Positions 24,224 to 33,024 of a stretch of 64,000 nt of DNA are shown here, in pieces. The stretch is from Roseiarcus sp036488815 (GTDB lineage Bacteria; Pseudomonadota; Alphaproteobacteria; Rhizobiales; Beijerinckiaceae), in contig DASXGX010000070.1 of NCBI GenBank assembly GCA_036488815.1, positions 103,220 through 167,219 of the forward strand, given 5' to 3'. The notes beneath the pieces are model-generated. The model was not told the origin of the DNA. It saw only the letters and a program-made list of their open reading frames with translations, and searched no databases. Made by a program: the position numbers and the translations under genes. The first letter of the stretch is position 1; the number at the start of each line of letters is the position of its first letter.

Positions 24224-25603
24224 ATGTCCCCTACGCCGACGTTTCCTCCTGCCACCGCCGCCCAGCTCGGCGCCGATCTGCGCGCTGGCCGGCTCGACGC
24301 CTGCGACCTGATCGAGGCGACGCTCGCCGCCATTGCGGCCCATCCCGACAAGGCCATCTTCACCGAAATGACGGCGGATCGCGCCCGCAAGGAAGCACGG
24401 GCCGCGAGGGCGCGCCTGAAGGCGGGCCTGCCTCTGAGTCCGCTCGACGGCGTGCCTCTCGCCTGGAAGGACCTGTTCGACGTCGAAGGTCGCGTGACCA
24501 CCGCGGGCTCTGAGGTGCTCAAGAGCAATCCGCCCGCGCGCGAGGATGCGGCGCTTTTGAAGGCCGCGGGCCGCGCGGGTCTTGTCCTGGTCGGCCTCGT
24601 CAACATGACCGAGTTCGCCTATTCCGGCATCGGCCTCAATCCGCATTTCGGCACGCCGCGCAACCCGCGCGATCCGAGGGTGCATCGCGCGCCGGGCGGC
24701 TCGTCGTCCGGGTCGGCGGTCGTCGTCGCGGCGGGGCTGACGCCGGTCGCGATCGGCACCGACACCGGCGGCTCGGTGCGCGTGCCGGCGAGCTTCAACG
24801 GCGTCGTCGGCTATAAGACCTCGACCGGCCACTATCCGATGGACGGCGCCTTCCCGCTGTCGCGCAGCCTCGACACACTCGGGCCGCTCGCGAACACCGT
24901 CGAAGACTGCGCGCTGACCGACGCGGCGCTGCGCGGCGCGTTGGCGCCGGAAGCGCGGCGGCGAGACGTCGCCGGCTTGCGCATCCTCGTGCCGCAGACG
25001 CTGGTGTTGGATGATCTCCAAGACGAGGTCGCCGTCAATTTCGAAGCGGCGATCGCGCGCCTCGCCGCGGCAGGAGCCAAGATCGAGCGCAGCCCGCTGC
25101 CGCAACTCGCGGCGGTCCCCGAGGTGATCGCCAAGCACGGCCACCTCCTCGGCATCGAGGCGTTGCACGTGCACAGGGAGCGCATCATGGGCCCCGACGC
25201 GGATCGGATCGACCGACGCGTCGTCAAGCGAATCCGCCTCGCCGAGAGCATGAGTGCGGTCGATCTCGTCGAGGTGCTGCAGACGCGCGCCCGGCTGATC
25301 GTCGAGGCGAATGCGGCGATTGGCGACGCCATCGTCGCCTTTCCGACGACGCCGCATGTGGCGATGCCGATCGCGCCGCTCGAGGCGGACGACGATGTTT
25401 TCGCGCGCGAGAACGTGAAGACGCTTCGCAACACGATGGTCGGCAATTTTCTCGATTGGTGCGGCGTCGCCATTCCGAGCGGCGTCGACCGGCAGGGGAT
25501 GCCGACGAGCCTGTTGCTTTCGGCGACGCATGGCCGCGACACGGCGGTGCTCTCGGCCGCGCTCTCGGCGGAAGGCCTCATTCGCGCAGGCGAGCGACAG
25601 TGA
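24224..25603 (+). CDS. Amidase-signature hydrolase (first of two)
   Basis: A 459-residue amidase-signature enzyme. The Ser-cisSer-Lys triad is visible: Lys 82 in PLAWKDLFDVEG, the serine cluster 160-164 in APGGSSSGSAV and the nucleophile Ser 184 in GTDTGGSVRVPA. It should hydrolyse a linear amide to acid plus ammonia. Next to a cyclic-imide-hydrolase-like gene it is a good candidate half-amidase, removing the amide left by ring opening. This is context inference; carbamoyl compounds are also possible. It begins 9 bases after the ATPase stop. Confidence 0.88.
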   Translation: MSPTPTFPPATAAQLGADLRAGRLDACDLIEATLAAIAAHPDKAIFTEMTADRARKEARAARARLKAGLPLSPLDGVPLAWKDLFDVEGRVTTAGSEVLKSNPPAREDAALLKAAGRAGLVLVGLVNMTEFAYSGIGLNPHFGTPRNPRDPRVHRAPGGSSSGSAVVVAAGLTPVAIGTDTGGSVRVPASFNGVVGYKTSTGHYPMDGAFPLSRSLDTLGPLANTVEDCALTDAALRGALAPEARRRDVAGLRILVPQTLVLDDLQDEVAVNFEAAIARLAAAGAKIERSPLPQLAAVPEVIAKHGHLLGIEALHVHRERIMGPDADRIDRRVVKRIRLAESMSAVDLVEVLQTRARLIVEANAAIGDAIVAFPTTPHVAMPIAPLEADDDVFARENVKTLRNTMVGNFLDWCGVAIPSGVDRQGMPTSLLLSATHGRDTAVLSAALSAEGLIRAGERQ

Positions 25604-25687
25604 CCTGATAGCTCGAGCCTTTGCCCGAGCGGTGCGAAGCGTTCGCGATTTGGGGTTTGACAGCGCAAACGTAGGGGAGGAATGGCG

Positions 25688-26569
25688 ATGACCAAGACTA
25701 TTCTTTGCGGCTTCGGCATCGACGTCGACGCGGTCGCCGGCTGGCTCGGCTCCTACGGCGGCGAAGACAGCCCGGACGACATTTCCCGCGGCCTGTTCGC
25801 CGGCGAGGTCGGCTCGCCGCGACTGGTCAAGCTGTTCGACCGCCTCGGCATCAAGACGACCTGGTTTATTCCCGGGCACTCGATCGAAACATTCCCCGAT
25901 CAAATGAAGCTGGTCGCGGACGCCGGCCACGAGATCGGCATTCACGGCTACTCGCACGAGAACCCGATCGCGATGACGCGCGAGCAGGAGACCTACATTC
26001 TCGACAAATGCATCGACCTCGTCGCCAAGCTCTCCGGCAAGCGGCCGACCGGCTATGTCGCGCCCTGGTGGGAGTTCTCCAACGTCACCAACGAACTGCT
26101 GCTCGAGCGCGGCATCAAGTACGATCACTCGCTGATGCATAACGACCATCAGCCCTACTACGTCCGCGTCGGCGACAGCTGGACCAAGATCGATTACTCC
26201 AAGCATCCCTCGACCTGGATGACGCCGCTGAAGCGGGGGCAGGAGACCGACCTGATCGAAATCCCGGCAAGCTGGAACCTCGACGATCTGCCGCCGATGA
26301 TGTTCATCAAGAAGTCGCCGAACAGCCACGGCTTCGTCAATCCGCGCGACATCGAGCAGATGTGGCGCGACCAGTTCGACTGGGTCTATCGCGAACACGA
26401 CTACGCGGTGTTCCCGATCACGATCCATCCCGACGTCTCGGGCCGCCCGCACGTCCTTTTGATGCTGGAGCGGCTCTACCACCACATGGTTTCCCATCCT
26501 GGCGTCAAATTCGTCACCATGAATGAGATGGCGGACGATTTCGCCAAGCGCTTCCCGCGCAAGAAGTGA
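25688..26569 (+). CDS. Cyclic imide hydrolase-like enzyme (NodB/HpPgdA deacetylase fold)
   Basis: A 293-residue member of the polysaccharide-deacetylase superfamily. Asp 14 (FGIDVDAVAGWLG), His 86 and His 90 (GIHGYSHENP) are the expected metal ligands. Long blocks such as SYGGEDSPDDISRGLFAGEV and DDLPPMMFIKKSPNS closely recall Helicobacter HpPgdA and, from the literature on this clade, the 293-residue imidase of Pseudomonas putida that opens succinimide-type rings. No signal peptide, so a cytoplasmic imidase fits better than a peptidoglycan enzyme. The start at 25688 is chosen because GGGGAGG (25674-25680) is 7 bases away; the ATG at 25682 is only 1 base from it. Flanked by an amidase and hydantoinase genes. 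Confidence 0.75.
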   Translation: MTKTILCGFGIDVDAVAGWLGSYGGEDSPDDISRGLFAGEVGSPRLVKLFDRLGIKTTWFIPGHSIETFPDQMKLVADAGHEIGIHGYSHENPIAMTREQETYILDKCIDLVAKLSGKRPTGYVAPWWEFSNVTNELLLERGIKYDHSLMHNDHQPYYVRVGDSWTKIDYSKHPSTWMTPLKRGQETDLIEIPASWNLDDLPPMMFIKKSPNSHGFVNPRDIEQMWRDQFDWVYREHDYAVFPITIHPDVSGRPHVLLMLERLYHHMVSHPGVKFVTMNEMADDFAKRFPRKK

Positions 26570-26577
26570 CTTGAGTC

Positions 26578-26603
26578 CCGCCGCGACCCTTCGATCGCGG
26601 CGG
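26578..26603 (+). terminator. Perfect intercistronic hairpin
   Basis: CCGCCGCGA (26578-26586) pairs exactly with TCGCGGCGG (26595-26603) around an 8-base loop, starting 9 bases after the imidase-like gene stop. There is no T-run, so it is more likely an mRNA-stabilising or processing element, or a Rho-linked attenuator, than a classic terminator. Confidence 0.6.
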
Positions 26604-26716
26604 CAATCGAACCGAGGCGAACTCGCCGATCCGCGCAGGCGCCTGTGCGGAAACGACGTTGTGTCGCCTTGCGGCCGCGCCGAGGCGCGCGTCCGTCCGA
26701 ATAGAGGAGAAAGCGC

Positions 26717-28810
26717 ATGATCAGGGTGGGAGTAGACGTCGGCGGAACCTTCACGGACATCGTCCTGGAGCAGTCTCTTCCGGGCGGCGGACAGAAGATT
26801 TTCGTCCACAAGGTGCCCTCGACGACGGCGGACCAGTCGGTCGGCGTCGTGCAGGGCGTCGTCGAGGTTTGCAAGATCGCCGGCGTTTCGCCTGACGACA
26901 TCGACATGGTGCTGCACGGCACGACGGTCGCGACCAACATGGTGATCGAGCGCAAGGGCGCCGACGTCGGCATGATCACGACGCGCGGCTTCCGCGACAT
27001 CCTGCACATGGCCCGACACAAGCGGCCGCACAACTTTTCGCTGCAGTTCGACGTGCCCTGGCAGTCCAAGCCGCTCGTCAAGCGACGCAATCGGCTGGTG
27101 GTGGACGAACGCCTGCGCCCGCCGACCGGCGAGATCGAGATTCCGTTGGCGCTCGATCAGGTCGAGCAGGCGGCCGAGACGTTCAAGAAGCGCGGCCTCA
27201 AGGCGATCGTCATCTGCTTCCTCTACTCGTTCCTCAACAATGAGCACGAGGCGAAGGCGCGCGACATCGTCAAGCGCGTGATCCCCGACGCTTACGTCTG
27301 CTGCTCGCACGAAGTCGTCAACGTCATCCGCGAATACGAGCGCTTCTCCTCGACGGCGATGAACGCCTACATCGGACCGACGACCGCGCTTTATCTCGAG
27401 CGTCTCGAAAGCCGCCTGCGCGAGAACGGCGTCAAGGCGAAGGTTCGCATCATGCAGTCGAACGGCGGCATCTCGACGGTCGAGAATTCGTCGCGCCGCG
27501 CGATCGGGCTCCTGCTGTCCGGCCCGGCCGGCGGCGTGATCGGCGGACGCTGGACCGGCGAATCCTGCGCGAGCAAGAACGTCATCACCGTCGACGTGGG
27601 GGGCACCTCCGCCGACATTTCGGTGATCCAGAACGGCGAATTGCGCATCAAGAATCCGCGCGACACCGAGGTCGCCCATCTGCCGGTGCTGGTGCCGATG
27701 ATCGACGTCGATGCGATCGGCGCCGGCGGCGGTTCGATCGCCTATCTCGATCCGGGCGGGGCGTTCCGCGTCGGTCCGCGTTCTGCCGGCGCGTCGCCGG
27801 GACCCGCCTGCTACGGCAAGGGCGGCAAGGAGCCGGCGGTCACCGATGCGCAGGTCGTGCTCGGCCGCCTCGATCCCGAGCATTTTCTCGGCGGCGATCT
27901 GAAGATCAACCCGGCGCTCGCGCATGACGCCGTCGAGGAATATGTCGCCGCGCCGCTCAAGCTCTCGGTCAAGGACGCGGCGCTCGGCATCCTGCGCGTC
28001 GTCAACAACAATATGGCGCTGGCGATCAACGCCAATTCCGTCGCCAAGGGCATCGACCCGCGCAACTTCACGCTGATGGGCTTTGGCGGCGCGGGTCCGC
28101 TGCATGCGACGTCGCTCGCCGATTTGATCGGCGCGAAGGACACGATCTCGCCGCTGCATCCCGGCATCACGGCCGCGATGGGCCTGCTGCTGACCGAACT
28201 GCAATATGAGTACACCCGTTCGGTGCTGGTCGTCGCCAACAAGGCGAAACAGGCGGATTTCGACCAGGTCAACAAGATCCTGGCCGAGCTGAAGGCAGAG
28301 GCGCGCGAGCAGCTTCTCGCCGACGGCGTGCGGGAGGATCAACACCGCTTCGCCGCGGTCGCCGAGTGCCGCTATGTCGGCCAGGGCTTCGAACTGCGCG
28401 CGGCGATGCCGGACGCTCCGCTCGACGCCTGGAACGTCAGCGACGTGATCAAGAGCTTCTACGACGCGCACAAGCAGGTCTATGGCCACGCTTTCGAGGA
28501 TCAGCTCGTGGAGATCATCACGCTGCGCGTCGTCGGCTCGTCGGCGACCGAGACGCTGAAATTGCCCGAACTGCCGAGGGGAGGGCGGGTCAATCCCGAG
28601 GACGCGCAGCTCTACGTGCGCGACACCGTGTTCGACGACGGCATGAGCTATCCGACGCCGCGCTTCGCGCGCGGCAAGCTGCTCGCCGACGACCGCGTCA
28701 GCGGTCCGGCGCTGATCGTCCAGCACAATTCCACAACCTTGGTCCCGCCCGGCTACGTCGCCAGCGTGCTGTCGCACGGCGACATGCGCGTCGGGCGCGG
28801 CGCAGTCTGA
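26717..28810 (+). CDS. hyuA: Hydantoinase/oxoprolinase subunit A (HyuA)
   Basis: A 697-residue ATP-dependent ring-opening subunit. The N-terminal ASKHA-type phosphate loop is GVDVGGTFTDIV (4-15), followed by HGTTVATN, the second phosphate motif ITVDVGGTSADIS and the adenosine motif MGFGGAGPLH. With HyuB it forms enzymes that hydrolyse hydantoins, N-methylhydantoin, 5-oxoproline or caprolactam using ATP; acetophenone carboxylase relatives carboxylate instead. ATG 26717 has GAGGAGAAAGCGC before it. HyuB follows after 11 bases. Ligand class fits the surrounding amidases and imidase; the exact substrate is not predictable. Confidence 0.9.
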   Translation: MIRVGVDVGGTFTDIVLEQSLPGGGQKIFVHKVPSTTADQSVGVVQGVVEVCKIAGVSPDDIDMVLHGTTVATNMVIERKGADVGMITTRGFRDILHMARHKRPHNFSLQFDVPWQSKPLVKRRNRLVVDERLRPPTGEIEIPLALDQVEQAAETFKKRGLKAIVICFLYSFLNNEHEAKARDIVKRVIPDAYVCCSHEVVNVIREYERFSSTAMNAYIGPTTALYLERLESRLRENGVKAKVRIMQSNGGISTVENSSRRAIGLLLSGPAGGVIGGRWTGESCASKNVITVDVGGTSADISVIQNGELRIKNPRDTEVAHLPVLVPMIDVDAIGAGGGSIAYLDPGGAFRVGPRSAGASPGPACYGKGGKEPAVTDAQVVLGRLDPEHFLGGDLKINPALAHDAVEEYVAAPLKLSVKDAALGILRVVNNNMALAINANSVAKGIDPRNFTLMGFGGAGPLHATSLADLIGAKDTISPLHPGITAAMGLLLTELQYEYTRSVLVVANKAKQADFDQVNKILAELKAEAREQLLADGVREDQHRFAAVAECRYVGQGFELRAAMPDAPLDAWNVSDVIKSFYDAHKQVYGHAFEDQLVEIITLRVVGSSATETLKLPELPRGGRVNPEDAQLYVRDTVFDDGMSYPTPRFARGKLLADDRVSGPALIVQHNSTTLVPPGYVASVLSHGDMRVGRGAV

Positions 28811-28821
28811 AGGGGCCCGTC

Positions 28822-30606
28822 ATGAGCGAAGGCAATCCCATGAAAATCGATCCGATCACCCTCCAGGTCGTCGGCGGCGCACTGCATTCCATCGCCGAGC
28901 AGATGGGCAACGTGCTCTACCGCATGTCCTATTCCTCGATCATTCGCGAGAGCCAGGATCTCGGCGCGGGTCTGTTCGACCGCGAGTACAACACGCTGTG
29001 CGAATCGGATTCGACGCCGATGCACATCGGCTCGCTGCCCGGCTATCTGCGCGGCATCGAGAAGTCGGTCCCGCTCAACGCGTGGAAGCCGGGCGACTGC
29101 GTGATCCACAACCATCCCTACTACGGCGCGAGCCATTCGCCTGACATCGCGGTCGTCATGCCAGTCTTCTTCGAGGGTGAGCTCGTCGGCTTTTCCGCCA
29201 ACACGGCCCATCACGTCGACATCGGCTCGGCGACGCCCGGCCTCATCATCGACGTGCCGGATGTGTTCGCCGAGGGCATGCTGTTCAACGGCACCAAGCT
29301 CTACGAAGACGGCAAGCGCAACGAGAGCCTCTGGCGCTACATCCGCGACAACACGCGCGTGCCGGGGCTCGTGATGGGCGACCTCGAGGCGCAGATCGCT
29401 TCGGCCGAACTCGGCGTCAGGCGCTTCCAGGAGCTGCTCGCGACCTATGGCAAGGACACGGTGTTCCAGGCGACGCGACAGCTGATGGACTACACCGAGG
29501 CGATGCTGCGCCGCGAGATCGCAAAGATTCCCGATGGCGACTACACCGCCGAGGGCTTTCTCGACGATGACGGCCGCAATCGCGGCAAGACGCTTCCCGT
29601 CAAGGTCACGGTGAAGAAGCGCGGCGACAGCGTCGAGGTCGACCTTACCGGTTCGGCGCCGCAAACGCCGACAGCGTTCAACGTGCCTTTCGATGGATCG
29701 ACCAAGGTCGCCTGCTACTTCGCCTTCCGCGCGCTGCTGCTCGACACCTACACCCACGAGGAGCACATTCCGCAGAACGAGGGCTCGTTCCGGCCGGTCA
29801 AGGTGACCGCGCCGCTCGGCTCGATCTTCAATCCGATCATGCCGGCCGCGGCGGAAGCGCGCTTCTGCCAGACCCAGCGCGTCGTCGATCTCATCATCAA
29901 GGCGCTCTCGCCCGTGCTGCCCGACCGCTGCACCGCCGGCAATGCGGCGACGCTCTCCTTCGCCGCCTTCTCCGGCGTCCGCCCGAACGGCGACTATTGG
30001 GTCTTCCTCGAAGTGAACGAGGCGGCGATGGGGGGACGGCCGAAATCGGACGGGCCGGACACCGTCGAGGAGCTGATGCGCAACACGCGCAACAATCCGC
30101 TGGAGGATCTCGGCATGCACCTGCCGCTGATCTGCGACCGCTACGAACTGCGCGACGACGTGGCGCCCGGCGCCGGCAGGTTCCGCGGCGGCCAGGGCGT
30201 CGTTAAGTCGCAACGATTCCTGACGCCGGGCTTCGTGACGCACGAATCCGACCGTCACGAGGATGCGCCTTGGGGCGTGTTCGGCGGCAAGTCCGGCGCA
30301 GTCGGCAAATATGAGATCTACAACGCCAAGGCGCCGAACGACGTGAAGCAATATCCGGCGAAATTCTCCGGCCTGCGCGTCGAGGAGGGGGACGTGGCGT
30401 GCTACTACTCGCCTGCGGGCGGCGGCTACGGCGATCCCCTGGAGCGGCCGGCGGAGCAAGTTCTGGAGGACGTGCTGGATGATTTCATCACGCCCGAGCA
30501 TGCGCGCGAAGCTTACGGCGTCATGCTGAAGCCGGCCGACAACGGCTACCCCTGGGCGCTCGACGTCGCCGGCACGCAGAAGCTGCGCGCCTCGATGCGC
30601 GCCTGA
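28822..30606 (+). CDS. hyuB: Hydantoinase/oxoprolinase subunit B (HyuB)
   Basis: A 594-residue partner of HyuA. Family landmarks are the opening IDPITLQVVGGALHSIAEQM, the segment RESQDLGAGLFD, metal-ligand-type HNHPYYGASHSPDIAVV, then VDLTGSAPQTPTAFNVPF and the C-terminal CYYSPAGGGYGDPLERP. ATG 28822 has AAGGGG upstream and a second in-frame ATG at 28840 directly precedes KIDPIT, so the start is uncertain by six codons. A longer upstream frame is a shadow of hyuA. Hydantoinase B activity needs the A subunit. Confidence 0.9.
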   Translation: MSEGNPMKIDPITLQVVGGALHSIAEQMGNVLYRMSYSSIIRESQDLGAGLFDREYNTLCESDSTPMHIGSLPGYLRGIEKSVPLNAWKPGDCVIHNHPYYGASHSPDIAVVMPVFFEGELVGFSANTAHHVDIGSATPGLIIDVPDVFAEGMLFNGTKLYEDGKRNESLWRYIRDNTRVPGLVMGDLEAQIASAELGVRRFQELLATYGKDTVFQATRQLMDYTEAMLRREIAKIPDGDYTAEGFLDDDGRNRGKTLPVKVTVKKRGDSVEVDLTGSAPQTPTAFNVPFDGSTKVACYFAFRALLLDTYTHEEHIPQNEGSFRPVKVTAPLGSIFNPIMPAAAEARFCQTQRVVDLIIKALSPVLPDRCTAGNAATLSFAAFSGVRPNGDYWVFLEVNEAAMGGRPKSDGPDTVEELMRNTRNNPLEDLGMHLPLICDRYELRDDVAPGAGRFRGGQGVVKSQRFLTPGFVTHESDRHEDAPWGVFGGKSGAVGKYEIYNAKAPNDVKQYPAKFSGLRVEEGDVACYYSPAGGGYGDPLERPAEQVLEDVLDDFITPEHAREAYGVMLKPADNGYPWALDVAGTQKLRASMRA

Positions 30607-30620
30607 GCCTCAATCCGAGC

Positions 30621-30646
30621 CCGCCTCGCGTTGCGACGCGAGGCGG
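30621..30646 (+). terminator. Perfect 11-bp intercistronic hairpin
   Basis: CCGCCTCGCGT (30621-30631) pairs exactly with ACGCGAGGCGG (30636-30646) around the loop TGCG, 14 bases after hyuB. As with the hairpins at 23049 and 26578 no real T-run follows. It may separate expression of hyuAB from the downstream cyclase and amidase. Confidence 0.6.
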
Positions 30647-30670
30647 CGCCTCCTGTCAGGAGAACATCGC

Positions 30671-31369
30671 ATGGGACGTATCGTCGATCTTTCCCTACTG
30701 GTCGAAGACAACATGCCGGCTCACAAGCTGTTCCAGCGGCCGATCTACACCGTGCATATGAGCCACGAGAGCGCCAAGGCGCATAACCTCGGCGTTCCCG
30801 GCGACGCGATGACGTTCCAGACCAACTTCATCGGCATGCTCGATCATGTCGGCACGCATGTCGATGCGTTCCGGCACGTCAGCCCGAACGGCCTCTCCGT
30901 TGACGAAATGCCGCTCGATCTCTTCATGGGCAAGGCCGTCTGCTTCGACCTGCGCCATATTCCCGATCTCGGCGAGATCACCGAGGCCGACATGGAGGCC
31001 GCCGAGGCGAAATGCGGCGTGAAGGTCGACGGCCACATCGTTCTGTTGTGCACCGGCTTTCACAAGCGCAACTATCCCTCCCTCGACAGCGTCTGGAAGA
31101 ACCCGTTGCTGACGGTCGAGGCGACGCGCTGGCTCCATGCGCGCGGCTCCCGCATGCACGGCGTCGAAGGCCCTTCGACCGACAAGCCGACCGACAACAT
31201 ATTCGCTCAGCACCGCCTCTGCCGTGACCTCGGCATTTCGCATTGGGAATGGCTCGTCAATCTCGAGGACCTGCTCGGCAAGGGCGAGTTTCAGTTCTTC
31301 GGCGCGCCGATCAAGTTCAAAGGCGGATCGGGCTCGCCGGTGCGCGCCTTCGCCATTCTCAACGAGTGA
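30671..31369 (+). CDS. Cyclase-family metal hydrolase (kynurenine formamidase/isatin hydrolase type)
   Basis: A 232-residue COG1878 cyclase-family protein. The metal-binding signature HxGTHxDxxxH is intact: His 59, His 63, Asp 65 and His 69 in DHVGTHVDAFRH. A distal WLHARGSRMHGVEGPSTD block and HRLCRDLGISHWEWL complete the pattern. Relatives hydrolyse N-formylkynurenine, isatin or other cyclic amides with Mn or Zn. AGGAGA 30656-30661 is the ribosome site. It adds another ring-opening or amide-opening activity to this operon. Confidence 0.88.
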   Translation: MGRIVDLSLLVEDNMPAHKLFQRPIYTVHMSHESAKAHNLGVPGDAMTFQTNFIGMLDHVGTHVDAFRHVSPNGLSVDEMPLDLFMGKAVCFDLRHIPDLGEITEADMEAAEAKCGVKVDGHIVLLCTGFHKRNYPSLDSVWKNPLLTVEATRWLHARGSRMHGVEGPSTDKPTDNIFAQHRLCRDLGISHWEWLVNLEDLLGKGEFQFFGAPIKFKGGSGSPVRAFAILNE

Positions 31370-31377
31370 GGCGCCCG

Positions 31378-32823
31378 GTGTCGGCCGAGCTGGACGCGCT
31401 GTCGGCCAGAGAGGCGGCGCGCATCGTCGCGAACAAAGAAATATCGCCGGTCGAGCTTGTTCGACGGGCGCTCGACAAGGCCGAAGAGTCCCAAGCGACG
31501 ATCAACGCGTTCTGCGTCCTGCGGCGTGACGCGGCGCTCGTCGAGGCGAAGCGGGCGGAGGACGCAGTTCAGCGCGGCGAGCCGTTGGGCCCGTTGCATG
31601 GCGTGCCTTTCTCGGTGAAGGATCTGATTTCAGTCGCCGGGCTTCCCTATGCATCCGGCTCGCGCGCGATGGCGGACAACGTCGGCACGGTCGACGCGCC
31701 CTCGGTCGAGCGAGCGCGCGCGGCGGGCGCGATCCTGATCGGCAAGACGACCACGAGCGAATTTGGTTGCAAGCCGGTCGGCGACAGCCCGCTGACCGGG
31801 ATCACGCGCAACCCGCTCGATCTGTCCTTGACCCCCGGCGGCTCCAGCGCGGGATGCGCGGCCTCGGTCGCAGCGGGGGTGACGCCCTTCGCGCTCGGCA
31901 CCGACGGCGGCGGCTCGATCCGCATTCCGGCCGCCTTGACCGGAACCTTCGGCTTCAAGGCCAATTTTGGCCGGGTTCCCGTCTGGCCCGCCTCGGCGAC
32001 GCCGACGCTCGCGCATGTCTGCCCGTTGGCGCGCAACGTCGCCGACGCGGCGCTGTTGTTGCAGGCGATCGCCGGCTACGACCCGTGTGACCCCGCTTCG
32101 ATCGCTGGGCCCGTTCCCGACTTCCTCGCCGCCTGCGAGGCGCCGCCGCGCGGCCTGCGCGTCGCCTGGAGCCCGACCCTCGGCTACGCGACGGCGGAGC
32201 CGGAAGTGGTGGACATCTGCGCGCGGGCGGCGAGGCGGCTCGAACAGGCGGGCTGCGTCGTCGAGGAAGTCGAGCGCGTATTCGCCGCCGATCCGGAAGA
32301 CCTCTGGACGGCGGAATTCTACGCCGGCGTCGGAACGCGCCTGCGGCCGATCCTCGAGACCCGCCGCGATCTGCTCGATCCGGCCGTCGCCACGATCCTC
32401 GAAGCCGCGCTCCAGCAAGACATGCGGGCCTATTACGAGACCGTGTTCCGCCGCTACGCGCTGCGTGACGACTTGCTCGCTTTCTTCTCCCGCTACGACG
32501 TGCTGCTCAGTCCGACCTTGCCGATCGTCGCGCTCGAAGCCGGGCGCGATATCCCGCCGGGGCTGGAACACCGCAACCTCGTCTCCTGGGTCTATTACAC
32601 CTATCCCTTCAACTTGACCGGCCAGCCTGCGGCGTCGCTCCCGGTCGGCCTCGCCAAGCCAGGGCTTCCGGTAGGCATGCAGATCATCGCCGGCCGGAAC
32701 GACGAGACGACCGTCCTGAAAGTTGCGGCCTGGCTGGAACGCGAGATCGGCGTGGAACGTGGCGGGCCAGCCCATCAGCCTGGCGCGGCCACGGGACGGC
32801 GGCGCTCACGCCGCCGGAGCTAG
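31378..32823 (+). CDS. Amidase-signature hydrolase (second of two)
   Basis: A 481-residue amidase-signature enzyme. The triad is Lys 81 (PFSVKDLISVAGLP), Ser 156/157 (TPGGSSAGCAAS) and Ser 180 (GTDGGGSIRIPA). GTG 31378 is chosen because TGAGG lies 6 bases upstream and the protein then starts as relatives do (SAELDALSAREAARI); a GTG at 31366 overlapping the cyclase stop is also in frame. The final 20 residues are a basic, low-complexity tail. The duplicate amidase at 24224 differs enough to expect different substrates. Last gene of the plus-strand unit. Confidence 0.88.
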   Translation: MSAELDALSAREAARIVANKEISPVELVRRALDKAEESQATINAFCVLRRDAALVEAKRAEDAVQRGEPLGPLHGVPFSVKDLISVAGLPYASGSRAMADNVGTVDAPSVERARAAGAILIGKTTTSEFGCKPVGDSPLTGITRNPLDLSLTPGGSSAGCAASVAAGVTPFALGTDGGGSIRIPAALTGTFGFKANFGRVPVWPASATPTLAHVCPLARNVADAALLLQAIAGYDPCDPASIAGPVPDFLAACEAPPRGLRVAWSPTLGYATAEPEVVDICARAARRLEQAGCVVEEVERVFAADPEDLWTAEFYAGVGTRLRPILETRRDLLDPAVATILEAALQQDMRAYYETVFRRYALRDDLLAFFSRYDVLLSPTLPIVALEAGRDIPPGLEHRNLVSWVYYTYPFNLTGQPAASLPVGLAKPGLPVGMQIIAGRNDETTVLKVAAWLEREIGVERGGPAHQPGAATGRRRSRRRS

Positions 32824-32855
32824 AGCGCGCTGCTATTCGTTTGACGCACACAGCC

Positions 32856-32943
32856 TGTCACCCCCGCGAAAAGCGGGGGTCCAGGTAGCCGCCGCAGGCC
32901 TTCGCCCTTGACTCCTGGATGCCCGCTTTTCGCGGGCATGACA
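32856..32943. repeat. REP-like inverted repeat, copy 1
   Basis: An 88-base imperfect palindrome with ends TGTCA and TGACA and an internal CCCCCGCGAAAAGCGGGGG hairpin. A second copy lies at 58474-58560. Here it separates the convergent amidase and pxpC genes and could act as a two-way terminator. The rest of the gap 32824-33024 shows nothing else. Confidence 0.8.
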
Positions 32944-33024
32944 AGTGGACTCCGGAGAGGCTGCTTCTACCAAAATGCAGAAGGCGCTAATGCGCGCCGA
33001 TCGCGCAACGCGCTTGCAGCGCGC

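Noticed and set aside
23036..28777. A 1913-codon open frame on the minus strand
   Set aside because: It runs antisense across five plus-strand genes with clear family motifs and ribosome sites. Its translation is arginine-, aspartate- and histidine-rich without domain pattern, the usual shadow of GC-rich codon bias.
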